Source: Kribbella sp. ALI-6-A (lineage in GTDB: Bacteria > Actinomycetota > Actinomycetes > Propionibacteriales > Kribbellaceae). Taken from it: a stretch of DNA of 64,000 nucleotides. Of the stretch, positions 10,380 through 20,619 are shown one piece after another (within the stretch, counting starts at the first letter, position 1; each line of letters begins with the position of its first letter). The DNA lies in NCBI RefSeq assembly GCF_001984195.1, contig NZ_MTQN01000012.1, positions 434,001-498,000 on the forward strand, in the 5' to 3' direction. The notes below the pieces were generated by a model. It was not told where the DNA came from, did no database searches, and saw nothing but the letters and a program-made list of their open reading frames with translations. Position numbers and translations under genes: made by a program.

Positions 10380-10988
10380 TCATGCCCACGAAGCGCTGGC
10401 TCGAAGACACCCCACCAAGAGCACTCCGAGACACTCCCGAAGGTCAGCACGGCACCTTCGCCGGTCTCTCCCTGACACCTCGCCACCTTGTTGCTTAGGC
10501 AACGAAAGCACCCGGAAAATCACGGCCCGGCGGCCCGTCGTAGGTCCATCAAGGTGACCAGGCCCCGCGAACTTCCGCACCATCTCCAATGGGAGCCCGA
10601 GCAAGTACGGCGTGATGTGAATGCCAGCCGCATTCCGAACAGTCTGATCCGGGCACTCCAGCATTCGCTCCAACGCGTCGAAGCACTTCGCGATGGACAC
10701 CTCATCGCCTGACGCCAACGTAGGCTGGAACGCCCGCGACCAGAACGCCTCCGACACATACGCGTACGCCGCGATGCCCGGAGTGTCCCAGTAATCCCCG
10801 CGGATCCGAGCAGCCTCCTTCCGTGACTTCGGAAAGAGGTCGACCAGAAACGCAGGCAGATCCGTCACCCGCACCAACAGCGATCGCCCTCGATGCCCGC
10901 GGAAGCTCTCGATGTTCCAATCATGTTCGTGACCAGCGGTCCGCACCAGCGACGGAAGCAACACCGAACGCTCGAGTCGGCTCCTCAT
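10380..10988 (-). CDS. Hypothetical protein, possible immunity-type gene
   Basis: 202 residues. The first ~160 look like a globular protein (LFPKSRKEAARIRGDYWDT, then AYVSEAFWSRAFQPTL), acidic and aromatic-rich. The last ~45 residues (after FAGPGHL) turn Arg/Cys-rich and may not be native. In a neighbouring frame the same position continues to a stop at 10520 (MDLRRAAGP), so a small frameshift near 10550 is possible. The ATG at 10988 overlaps the stop of the upstream 75-residue gene (ATGA), implying translational coupling. The family is not recognised. Its place downstream of an RHS toxin and putative immunity gene suggests an orphan immunity or cassette gene; this is inference from position only. 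Confidence 0.5.
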   Translation of the reverse strand: MRSRLERSVLLPSLVRTAGHEHDWNIESFRGHRGRSLLVRVTDLPAFLVDLFPKSRKEAARIRGDYWDTPGIAAYAYVSEAFWSRAFQPTLASGDEVSIAKCFDALERMLECPDQTVRNAAGIHITPYLLGLPLEMVRKFAGPGHLDGPTTGRRAVIFRVLSLPKQQGGEVSGRDRRRCRADLRECLGVLLVGCLRASASWA

Positions 10989-11212
10989 CGAACCGTCCTC
11001 GAGGAGCGGGGCACCGAGCCCCAGTCGGTATCGAACACGAGATGGAAACTTTCACTCTGTCCGAGGTACACACCGAACCGATCCCCATCCGCGGCTTCCG
11101 GCAGCTTGATCCCGTTGTCGTTCAGCGCCTTGTCGAGCGTGATGTACGACGCGGAGATCCTCCGGCACTCACCCGACGAGCCATCCCTAACAGCTAGCCA
11201 CCTCATTGCCAC
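10985..11212 (-). CDS. Small hypothetical protein in RHS downstream cassette
   Basis: 75 residues from GTG at 11212, or 73 from the ATG at 11206, which I prefer by codon although neither has a strong ribosome site. It is acidic, with one short beta-rich core (DRFGVYLGQSESFHLVFDTD), and has no signal peptide or membrane segment. It starts 10-16 bases after the stop of the preceding 285-residue gene and overlaps the next gene by four bases, so the three probably form one transcript with the RHS gene. The family is not recognised. It may be a small immunity protein or a truncated remnant. Confidence 0.45.
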   Translation of the reverse strand: MAMRWLAVRDGSSGECRRISASYITLDKALNDNGIKLPEAADGDRFGVYLGQSESFHLVFDTDWGSVPRSSRTVR

Positions 11213-11221
11213 TGCTGGCCC

Positions 11222-12079
11222 TCACTGGAAGGAGACTGCAGCCCGGACTTGGCCGTCAGCGTCGGGCTGGGCAGCGTAGGAGACCACGGCGTCGTCAGTC
11301 CAGAGGAAGAGCGCACCACGATCATCCAGCGATCCCCAGATGTGCTCCAACTCCGCTTCGTTCGCGACGTTGTCCACCATCAGCGGCGACTCGCTCAGGT
11401 CGTGGAAGATCCGTACATTGGCCAGTAACGCTTCCTCGGCGACAACCGTCGATGCCGGCTGATTCAAGGCTTCCCGCCGGCGGACCAGCCCAGGGCTTCG
11501 GAAGACCGCGTAAACGGCTCTGGGGATTACGTTCCGCCGTACGGTCTCCAAATCGCCGGTCGAAACAACCCGGTACCAGCGCTCGCCGGCCGGCCCGGCC
11601 GCCCACTGCTGAAGGATGAGCATTTCCTGCATTCCGGAGCTTAGGCCTCGTCGCAGTTCGCTCCAGAACGTCTCGTCGGCCGGCATGTAATACGGGAAAT
11701 TCCTTCGGTCAATAACATAAGGCGATGAATCAACCCGTTCCGCAACCAGCGAGAGCAAGTTCCCCAGTTCCGGCTCGGCCGTGCCTACATAGATTGCCTC
11801 TTCCGCCACGTGCACCTCAATGATGTCGGTGACGAGGCGACACCAGAATTCGGCACCAGCGAGCATCGTTTTGCTCAGAACGACGGCTTCGGCTCCCGTG
11901 AGAAGACGCCCGTCATAGTACTCGGACGCCGGCCAACGCCCGGCCCTACTCCAGACCTCCGGCTCGCGCACGGCGACATACGAATCCGCGCGGGACCCGA
12001 AGAGACGCCCTAGTACAACGGTCATCTCTTCCGACAGTCGACCGCCAGCAGCGGAAACCCTCCACCAGTGATAGATCAC
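11222..12079 (-). CDS. Putative immunity protein for the RHS toxin
   Basis: 285 residues from GTG at 12079, two bases after the RHS stop codon and eight bases after a GGACGGG ribosome site; a TTG at 12106 inside the RHS gene is the longer alternative. The protein is soluble and mildly acidic, with no signal peptide, and aromatic-rich in the centre (PYYMPADETFWSELRRGL). I do not recognise a named immunity family. Polymorphic toxins are normally followed directly by the gene that neutralises them, and this is the first gene after the toxin tip, so immunity is the natural inference. Base composition at 11680-11780 is visibly more AT-rich than the surroundings, consistent with horizontal transfer of the toxin tip and its partner. 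Confidence 0.6.
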   Translation of the reverse strand: MIYHWWRVSAAGGRLSEEMTVVLGRLFGSRADSYVAVREPEVWSRAGRWPASEYYDGRLLTGAEAVVLSKTMLAGAEFWCRLVTDIIEVHVAEEAIYVGTAEPELGNLLSLVAERVDSSPYVIDRRNFPYYMPADETFWSELRRGLSSGMQEMLILQQWAAGPAGERWYRVVSTGDLETVRRNVIPRAVYAVFRSPGLVRRREALNQPASTVVAEEALLANVRIFHDLSESPLMVDNVANEAELEHIWGSLDDRGALFLWTDDAVVSYAAQPDADGQVRAAVSFQ

Positions 12080-12083
12080 TTCA

Positions 12084-12791
12084 TTTACCCGTCCTGACGA
12101 GGCCAATTACCACACCGGCGTCATCGATATCAAGGCCATAGGTTCCTGAGCGAGTCTTATCGCTCCACAGGTCTTCGATTCGGTTCGCACCCTTGAAGAT
12201 TCCGCCGGTGTGCTGGTCGATGTCAGGGCTGTAATAGCGCGGCAGTCCTGGACCGGGCTTCCTGAGCTCGTACACCGTCCCCTTGCCGTAGTTGCCTTTG
12301 ACCTTGGTCATACCCTTGTACCAACTCGCGATGTTCTTCTGCTGATCCGGGGTCAGTGGATTCTTGCACGGCCCGGTGTTGTGCACGAGAACCGGCGTCT
12401 CGCCAGCCACCACATAGTAGGTGTGGATGTCGTCAACGGTGAGGTTGTAGGCGGTGGCCACTCGTTGCGACCCCGGGCGAAAACCGACCACGCGCACGTC
12501 GCGCCCGTCAGCGGCGATGAGTTGGTCGCCAGGCTCGAGTTCGTCGGCTCGCTGGAACTCGCCGTCGGTGGCGTTCCAGAACGGGTGGTCCTCGGTGGTG
12601 GTGAGGGTTCCGCTGTCGGTATCCAACTCCAAGAGCGTGTCCGTGTGGACCCAAAGCTTCGTCACCAGGCGGGGACCACGCTCGCCAGTTTCCGGGTCGG
12701 TGGCGAGGACCTCGTCGCCTTCTTCCACCTGCGAGATCGGTTTGCGCGACCCGTCGGCCATCTCGACCAGCGTCTCGCCACTAAAACTGCA
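12084..12791 (-). other. Hint autoprocessing domain plus C-terminal toxin tip of the RHS protein
   Basis: The Hint (pretoxin) domain covers 12375-12791. It starts with the catalytic Cys in CSFSGETLVEM, contains TTTEDHPFW and the Hint motif NLTVDDIHTYYV, and ends at VHN, the usual self-cleavage point. The following 97 residues (12084-12374) are the toxin: a Lys-rich start, KGNYGKGTVYELRKPGPG, then YYSPDIDQHTGGIFKGA. The D-x-x-H-x-GG-x-x-K pattern resembles BECR-fold RNase toxins such as Ntox21. I offer that as a resemblance only; catalytic activity is not shown by sequence reading. Confidence 0.7.
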
Positions 12792-15700
12792 AGCGCCTCC
12801 ACCAGCACGAGTCCCGATGCCGCCCGGGACCGTCTCCGGTCCACCACCGATCCGGATACCACCGCCGTCGTGGCCGAGTTCTGCGCCGGGTACTTCGGCC
12901 GGGCTGTAGGGACCGCAAATGATTCCAGACTGCTGGCACAGATCTTCGGCGAAGTGCTTCGAGAACTGGACGTCCGATCCGCCGCAGGTGTGGTCGCCGT
13001 CGCTCGTGCTGACGTGCGTGTAGCCGTCATTGCAGCCGACCGCATACTCGGGCCCCTGACCGCCGCCGCTGCCGACTCGCTTCGACTTCACGGCCGCGTA
13101 GGCCTTCTCGTACGTCTCCTTCTCCGCGACCACCTCGCGGTTGCCGATGGTGGTCTCGACCGCGTCTTCCAAGATCCCGCCGTCGGCCATCGACTCGTTG
13201 ATGTGGCCGTCGATCTCGACCCGGCTGATCGGGTTGCCGCCGGCGAAGGCGTAGCGGTTGGAGTTCCACGGGTCGGTGGAGAGATTGAGGTCTCCCAGGG
13301 CGCCGTTGTAGGAGTCCCTGGTCAGGAAGCGGTTCAGCCCCGGCGAATAGTCACGGAATCCCATGTCGTAGGACTCCGAGGACTGGTCCCAGCGCTTGGC
13401 GTTGAAGCGGTAGACGTTGTACGGCTCCTTGCCCGGGTTCTGGGCGTCGGGCTTGTCGACACCGGTGAAGCGGTCCTCGTCGTTCTTGCCGTAGGCCGTG
13501 TAGCCGTACGTCGAGCGGGTGTCGCCGCCCTCCGTGGTCAGCGTCTCCACGTCGGAGTGTGGGTTGTAGCCGTAGTAGGAGTCTTCGGTGGTTCCGTCGG
13601 CCTTGAACTTGACCTGGGAAAGGCGGGAACCCCAGGGCGAGTACTGGTACGACTCGGTGACCTTGCCGGCGACCTCTTCGGACAGCACCTCGCCCGACAG
13701 ACCGAGGTAGCTGAAGTTGGTGGTCTTCGCGCCTTCGACCTTGGAGCTGGTGCGGTCGAGGGCGTCGTACGACGTGTCGGTCGTCTTGGTGGTGCCGTCG
13801 GTCTGCAGCTTGCGGTGCTTGATGATGCGGTCGTAGCCGTCGTAGGTGTTGCGCTCGATCACCTTGCCTGCGGCCGAGACCTGCGAGAGCCGGCCGAACG
13901 GGTCGTAGGTGTACGACGCCGACGTGCCGTCGCTGGTGGCGGTGAGCAGCCGGTTGCGGTCGTACGTGTACGTCGTCGCGGCGTTCTTCACCACCTGCGA
14001 CACCACGTTGCCCGCGGCATCATGCGTGTACGTCTCCGTCGACTGCACCGTCGTCCCGGCGGCGTCCTTCTTCTCCACCTTGGCGACGCGGTCGAGCGGG
14101 TCGAACGTGTACGCGAACACGTTCTCCAGGTACGCCGCGTGGTTGTCGGCGTTCTGGACCTTCGCGGTGTCCTTCACCCGGTCGCCGTTGGCGGAGTACT
14201 CCATCGCGTGTTGCGAGACCAGCGTGCCGTTGGACTTCTTCTCGATTTGGGACGCGACCAGGCCGTCGAGGTAGTAGTCGAAGTCGACGGTGTTGCCGTT
14301 GGCCTTGGTTTCCACGTCGGTTTCGCCGCGGGCGGTGTAGGTGTAGGCCGACGTTTTCGGTGCCGTGTCGGTGGCCGACTTGGCGTTCTTGACCTGTTCG
14401 ACGAGGTCCCGCGCGTCGTAGGTGTACGCCGAGAACTGGTCGTCCTTGTCGGCCGCGTCGTCGAAGGTGCGGGTGACGGGCGCGCCGTTCTCGTTGTAGG
14501 TGTACGTCGTGGTCTTGAGGAGCGTGGTGCCCTTCTTCTCCTCGACCTTCGCGACCTGGTTGAGGCCGTTGTAGCCGACGACGTAGTCGCTGACCTTGGC
14601 GCCCGGCTGGGTATCGGTGATCTGCAGCAGGTTGCCGTTGGTGTCGTAGCGGTAGGTGAAGTCCTTCTTCTCCGTGTCCGCCTCACCGGTGTTGTCGCGC
14701 ACGACCTTCACCGCGTCGGCGGCGACAGTGCCAACAGCGGCGGGAGACAGCGTCACCGAGCCGGTCGTGGCCTCCGTGAACGTGAACTCCCCGAGGCTGA
14801 CCCAGGTGCCGGCGCCGGTCGTCTGGTTGACCGGCTTCGCAACCGGCGTCGAGCCCGCCGCACCCGTGCTCACCGCGTACGGCGCCGCGGTCGACGCGCC
14901 GGCCACGGACGGGTAGCGCACGTAGACGGTGTACTTGCCGTCCGCCGGCACGTTCAGATTCCAGGTGTGCTTGTCCGTGCTCCCAGTCGCCGCCGCGTGC
15001 GTGCGGTAGTTGGTGCCCTGGTAACCGGTCCCGGTAGCCGACAGCGGCCAGGTCCCCGCGACCGACACATCACCCGTGTCGGAGTTGTCCACCAGGGAGA
15101 CGTGCAGGCCGACCGGCACACCGTCGTCACTGCGCGACTTCAGCTTGCCGTCCGGGAAGAAGTCCCAGGTCATCGTCCGCGACGACGACCCACCCGCGCT
15201 CGTCAGCGTCCGCGCGGTCTGCTGGCCGAGGTCGTTGTAGCCGTACGTCGCCGCGATCTCCCACGGGTCCGTGCTCGACTTCACCCAGCCGTTGTCGAAG
15301 TACGAGTACGACGTGTCGTTGCGGACCGTCTGGCCCTCCGAGGCCGGCGCGCTGACCTTCGTCACGTTGCCGATCTCGTCGTACGTCATCACCGTCTTGT
15401 CCGGCGTGTTGTAGCGCGCGTCGTCCTTGTCGTACGGCGCCACCTTCTCCTTCGGCCGGTTCAGCGCGTCGTACACGGTGACCTGGGCGAAGTCGTCGGG
15501 GTCGTCGGCGGTCTCGACGCCGCGCGGGCTGATCACCTTGGTCTGGTTGCCGACCTGGTCGTACTCGACCTGCGTGGTCCGGTAGACCGGGTTGCCGGCG
15601 CCGTCCTTGGTGTGCGGGACCTTGACCTGCACGGTCTTGCCGCGCTCGTCCAGCGTGATCAGCGTCTTGTTGCCGTCGGCATCCGTCGTGGCGATCACGT

Positions 15701-17641
15701 TGCCGTCGCGGTCGTAGTCCTGCGAGGTCGACTTGCCGGCCGCGTCGGTGGCCGTCTTCGGCCGGTGCGCCTTGTCGTACGTCGTCTTCGTGGTGTAGTC
15801 GGCCGGGTCGGCGGACTTCGACTTGCGCGGGTCCACCACGGTGATCACGTTGCCGACGTTGTCGTACTCGTAGCTGATCTTGTCGTTCTGCGCGTTGGTG
15901 ACCGACAGCAGCTGGTAGACCGCGTCGTAGGCGTACGACGTGACGAAGTCCGCCGGGTCCGGGGTCAGGACACCCTTCGGCTCGATCTGCCGAGAAAGGT
16001 TGCCGACCACGTCGTACTCGTACTTGGTCTCCCGGTCGGGATCGGTCGCGACGTCCTTCGGCGCCTTCGAGGAGATCAGCTGGTCGGCGTCGTCGTAGGC
16101 GTTGACGGACACGGCACCGTTCGGAGCGGTCGCCTGCGTGACGTTGTCGTTGCCGTCGTACACCGGGGCCGGCGTGGTGACGAACAGGTTCGCGGTCTGG
16201 TCCTTCGGCACCTTGCTGGTCAGCGGGCGGCCGAACACGTCGTACGTGTACGTGCTGGTCTTCGACTTCGCGTCGGTGACGCTCAGCACGTTGCCGCGCA
16301 CGTCGTAGTCGAAGTCGGTCGACTTCGTCAGTGCGTCGGTGATCCGCGTGGGATAGCCCGTGGCGTCGTACGCCGGGTAGGTCGTGGTGTTGTTGTTCGC
16401 GTCGGTCGAGGTCTTGAGCTGCCCCAACGCGTCGTAGGTGTACTTGGTCGTGTAGTCGCCGGCCGTCGCGGTCGCGTTGCCCTTCGGGTCCGTGACCGAC
16501 GTGAGGTTGCCGAGCGGGTCGTAACCGAAGGTCCAGGTGCGCCCCTCCGGGCTGACCTTGCGGCCGATCTCACCGTAGAAGCCGTTCGCGCTGACGTTGT
16601 AGCTCAGCACGGTCGCGGGAGTGCCGTTGGCGTTCGCCTCGGCGTCCTTGATGGTCAGCGGGAAACCGGTTTTCGGGTCGTACGTCCAGGTGCTGACAGC
16701 GCCGTTGGGCTCTTCCAGCCGGGTGACGTTGTGGTCGGTGTCCCAGCCCAGCTTGGTGGTCTCGTTCTTGGCGTTGGTCGTCTGCACCGGCCGGCCGAAG
16801 CTGTCGGTCACGTACTTCGTGGCCCGCGGCGTGGCGTCGGTGACCGTCGTCTCGCCCGTGCCGGTGCCCGGGACGTAGCCGAACGTCGTCGTCTTGCCGA
16901 GCCGGTCGGTCAGCTTCTCGAGCTTCCACTTGTCCTTCGGGTCGGTGGTCGCCGCGAAGTACGACAGGTCCGTCGACTTGCCGCGCGGATCGGTGATCCG
17001 GACCAGCTTGGTGTTCTTGTTCGTGTTGGTCGCGTCGTAGACGAACTTGAACGTTTTCGCCCCGGTCGCCCCGGCGCCGTCCACCATTTCGGCCATCAGG
17101 CCCTTGTCGGAGTAGGTGAACGTCACCTTCCGGCCGGAGATGTCGGTGATCGACTCGACCTGGTCGATGATCTTCGGGTTGGTCAGGTTCGTCGCCGCCG
17201 TCTTCACGCCGGCGTCGTTGATGTAGCTGTACGCCTGGCCCTTCTCGAAGTAGTCCAGCGTCAGCGTCCGGCGCCCGGCCGCGTCGGTGATGTAGTCGAG
17301 GAACTTGACCGGCTTGTTGGCGCTCTTGCGCTCTTCGTAGGTGAACAGCATCTCGTTGCCGTTCTTGTCCCGGATCACCGACTGGAAGCCCTGGTCGTCG
17401 AAGAAGAACTGGGTCCGGTCCGGCCGGGTCAGCATCCACGCGCGGTTCACCGAGGTCTTGTTGTCCGGCGGATCGGCGACCTTCTGCAGGTACAGGTGCA
17501 CACCCTTGGGGTGGTCGTAGTCCCACTTGGTCTCGTCGGTCGTGCCGTGCTTGTTCAGCGCGAACGTGTGGCTGGTGCCGTCCCCGTCGGTCAGCGTGAT
17601 GTCGGTCGGCCACCGCTGGCCGCGCGGGTGGAAGTCGAGCG

Positions 17642-17656
17642 CCGAGCCGAGCCGAG
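17642..17656. repeat. Triple CCGAG tandem repeat at RHS frameshift
   Basis: Three perfect CCGAG units. With three units the RHS reading frame goes to a stop at 17591; with two units it reads straight through (RLGSALDFHPRG). Five-base units change the frame with each gain or loss, the classic geometry of slipped-strand phase variation. Confidence 0.8.
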
Positions 17657-20619
17657 CCGGTTCAGCGTCGAGGTGGACAGCGACCAGCCGTAGCCCATCG
17701 ACGAGGCGGAGGTGTCGAGGCTGTTGTACGTCATCCGGACGAACGTCGACGCGCCCCGGCTCGGGTTGGTCAGCGCGTTGTAGCCGAAGGCAACGTTGCC
17801 GGTGGCGAGGTTCACCATCGCCGACGATCCGGAGCCGGTGTTCTTCCCGGCGTACTGGTAGAACTTCTCCAGCCCGAGCTGGTCCGACGTGGGGTCCTCG
17901 ACGGCCGCGTTCTGGGCGAGCGCCCCGACGCCACCGGTCGTCTTCGACAACCAGGCTCCGGTCACCTTGTTGCGCAGGTCCCACTGCAGGACGAAGTCCT
18001 CGCGCTTGTTGCTGGGGTCGGCCGCGACCGGGCTCTTCACCTGCGCGCTCACCTTGACCGCCGCCCCCGGGGCGAGGTCGGCCGGCAGCGCGGTGTCGAG
18101 CCGGTTGGCCGCCGACGTCACCTCGGTCCCGTCGGGCAGGGCCCAGTGGTACGACAGGGCGTAGTCGGTCGCCTTCAGCGCAAAGGCCTGCGTGTTGGTG
18201 ACCGTGACGTCCACCGGGTACGTCGCCGCCGGCTCCTGGCGCTGCGGAGTCTTCGGCGCGTGGTACGCCGAATCCGGCGTCTTGGCCAGGTACGTCACCT
18301 TGAGCATCGGGCGCAGCAGCGGCTCGGCGGCCTCGGCGCTGAGGAACAACGCGTGCCCGGAGGTGGTCTCGGTGGCCTGCTTCACCAGGAAGCCGTTCTC
18401 GGTGCCCGGCGAATTCACCCAGCTCTGCACCGCGGTTTTCGCCTGCCACCAGTGCCAGGTCGGGTCAGGCCCCATGTTGCCGGCCGGCACGTAGTCGAGC
18501 GACGCACCGAAGTCACCGCCCGGCGTGGTCCAGGCAGTGGCCGTGCTCGCCCGCTGCCAGGTCGTCGTCGACTCGACGATGGTCTTGCTCAAGGCGTGGG
18601 CGTTGAGCTGAGCGGCGGTGCCCTCGTAGTGCGCCTTCCACAGGCCCAGCTTGGCGTCCAGAATCGTGGAGCCGGCCGGGATGGCGGAGGTGACCGTCCC
18701 GAAGTTCACCACCGCACGGGTCTTGCCGTAGGTGGTGTTGTTGCCGACCTCGAGCCAGGCCTTGCCCTCGACCTTGTCCAGGTTGGTCGCGGACAGCGTG
18801 CTCGACAGCGTCGAGTCAGCGGCGTTCTGGAAGTACTTGACCACCTGTCCGGCCTTGGGCAGCCGGGCCAGCTGGGTCGCCGAGGCGGTCAGCCCGCCGT
18901 CCTTCGTCTTGACCGCGACCATGTAGTAGTAACCGTCGCCCTCGTCGGACGTGTCGCTGGCCGGAGTCGGTTCGGCGCTGGTGTCGGTGTACGTCGTCGC
19001 GCCCGGCGCGACCGGAGCGACGAGCGTGTCAGCGGTCGGGACGAAGTTCTGCTGGATGCTGCGGTGCACCTGGTACTCGACCAGGTCGTCCGCGGTGCTG
19101 GTGCTCGGGTCGGCGTACGCGCTCCAGCTCAGCGTGGCCCCGGTCGCGGCGATCGTCGTCGGCGGAGCGAGGGTGACGCCGGGGCGCCCGTAGGTCAGGA
19201 CCAGCTTGGGCCGGTTCGCGTGCCGGTGCAGGTCGGACCCGTTGTAGGCGTACTCGCTGGCCTGGTAGACCGGTCCGCCCCGGCCCAGCGTCTCGTCGGT
19301 CGCCTTGACCACGATGCCGTGGTTCGCGGTCCCGTTCAGCCACGACTGCACCATCGACCGCACGCTGAACGTGTGCCAGGTGCTGCTCTCGCCGGCCTCC
19401 TTGGTGTCGTAGGCCCGCTTGATGAACCGCATCGTGTCCGCGGTCGTCGTCTTGCCCGCGACGTCGCCCATCGAGGCCCGGTAGGTGCCGCCGGCGGTGA
19501 ACGGCAGGGTGGCGAGCGGCTTGATCACGTTGCCGGTCCCCAGCGTCTGGTTCACCAGGTACGCGGTGGTGCCGCTGCCGTGCACGACCGAGTACGGCGT
19601 GTTGGTGGCCCGGTCGGCGCCTTGGAGGTAGCCCGCCGAGACCTCGTAGTTGCCCGTCTCGGTGATGTCGGGGTACCAGCTGAACGACGAACCGGTGGCG
19701 GCGTCGTTCTGGTACTTGTAGCCGCCGCCGTCGGCGATCGCGGCCGTGCCCGGAAGCCAGGCACCCACCATCGACGTGCTGCCGGTGTGGCTGTCGTCGA
19801 TGTACGACATGTTGTACCCGACGCTGCCGAGCGTGGTGTTGGCCGCCGAGTTCCAGTTCACCGTCGACTCCGACCACGCCGACGTCGCCTGGCGCGCCTC
19901 GAGCTGGACGGCGTTGGCGTTGGTCTCGAAGGTCTGGTCGAAGTACAGCTTGAGCTGCGCCGCGTCGATCTGGGTCCCGGCCGGGACCCTGGACAGGTCG
20001 AACTTGAGCAGGCTGCGGCGCTTGGCCGAGCCCGTCGTTCCGGCGTACAGGCCGGTGATGCCGCCGTAGTTGGTGGTCGCCGCCGCGGAGTCGACCATGG
20101 CGTCCTGGGCCTGGTCGGGAGCCGGCTCGATCGCGATGGTCGGGTCGATCACCACCGGGTACTGCCGGTCGGCGCTCTTCAGCCACTCGGCGTCGGCCCG
20201 GACGGTGATGTCGATGGTCGCGCCGCGCTGGGTGACGGTCTGGGTCACCTTGTCGCTGAACGCCTTGCCGTACGGCGATGCCGCGTCGTCGCGGGCGTCG
20301 GTCATGTACGGCCGCGGCATCCGGAACAACGGTCCACCGACGCCGCTCTGCCGGTAGAACGCGATCGAGCCGTCCGCCTGCGGCTTCGCCTGCACCCCGG
20401 CCAGCTTGAGGCTGAACGTGTACGTCGGGTCGGCGGGCGCCGACTCCAGCACGATGCTTTCCTTCAGCTGGTCCGGCCCGACCTGGTAGACGAGGTCGGC
20501 GTCGCCGAACAGGTCGGGATAGGTGACGGTGTCCCCGGCCACGGACGGAGCCGGCGCGGCGGTGCCGGTCGCGCCGAGCGTGAGGCCGCGCCCCTCCAGG
20601 TCGAACCGCACCAACTGGT

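Larger units (their letters stand above)
12081..20619 (-). pseudogene. RHS/YD-repeat polymorphic toxin, frameshifted and 5'-truncated
   Basis: Two frames together encode a giant RHS surface toxin. The 5' part (20619 to about 17650) holds DNRLRE-type beta domains, a golvesin-like beta-sandwich and the run up to MGYGWSLSTSTLNRLGSA, then runs into a stop at 17591. The 3' part resumes in another frame with LDFHPRGQRWPTDITLTDGD and continues through dozens of YD repeats (YDxxGN), a second golvesin-like segment (about 14700-15110), the RHS core (GFRDYSPGLNRFLTRDSY), a Hint domain and a toxin tip. Removing one CCGAG unit at 17642-17656 restores one frame. The expected N-terminus (signal peptide and first ~100-200 residues) is absent: frame SDQLVRFDLEGRG begins at about 20619, where the opposite-strand gene sequence takes over. 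As written the locus cannot make the full toxin. Sequencing or assembly error at either point is the alternative. Confidence 0.85.

Noticed and set aside
10205..10498. Open frame on + strand near the degenerate region
   Set aside because: It is opposite the better-supported 10380-10988 gene, has no ribosome site and no protein-like composition.
12210..17693. A 1,827-codon open frame on the + strand
   Set aside because: Antisense to the RHS YD repeats, with repetitive Val/Arg/Gly content and no domain. A shadow caused by the regular repeat codons.
17660..18449. Extension of the 3' RHS frame upstream to 18449
   Set aside because: That part is Arg/Gly/Pro-rich nonsense, while the RHS protein sequence runs in another frame there. 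The true upstream partner is the 5' RHS frame, giving the frameshift reported.
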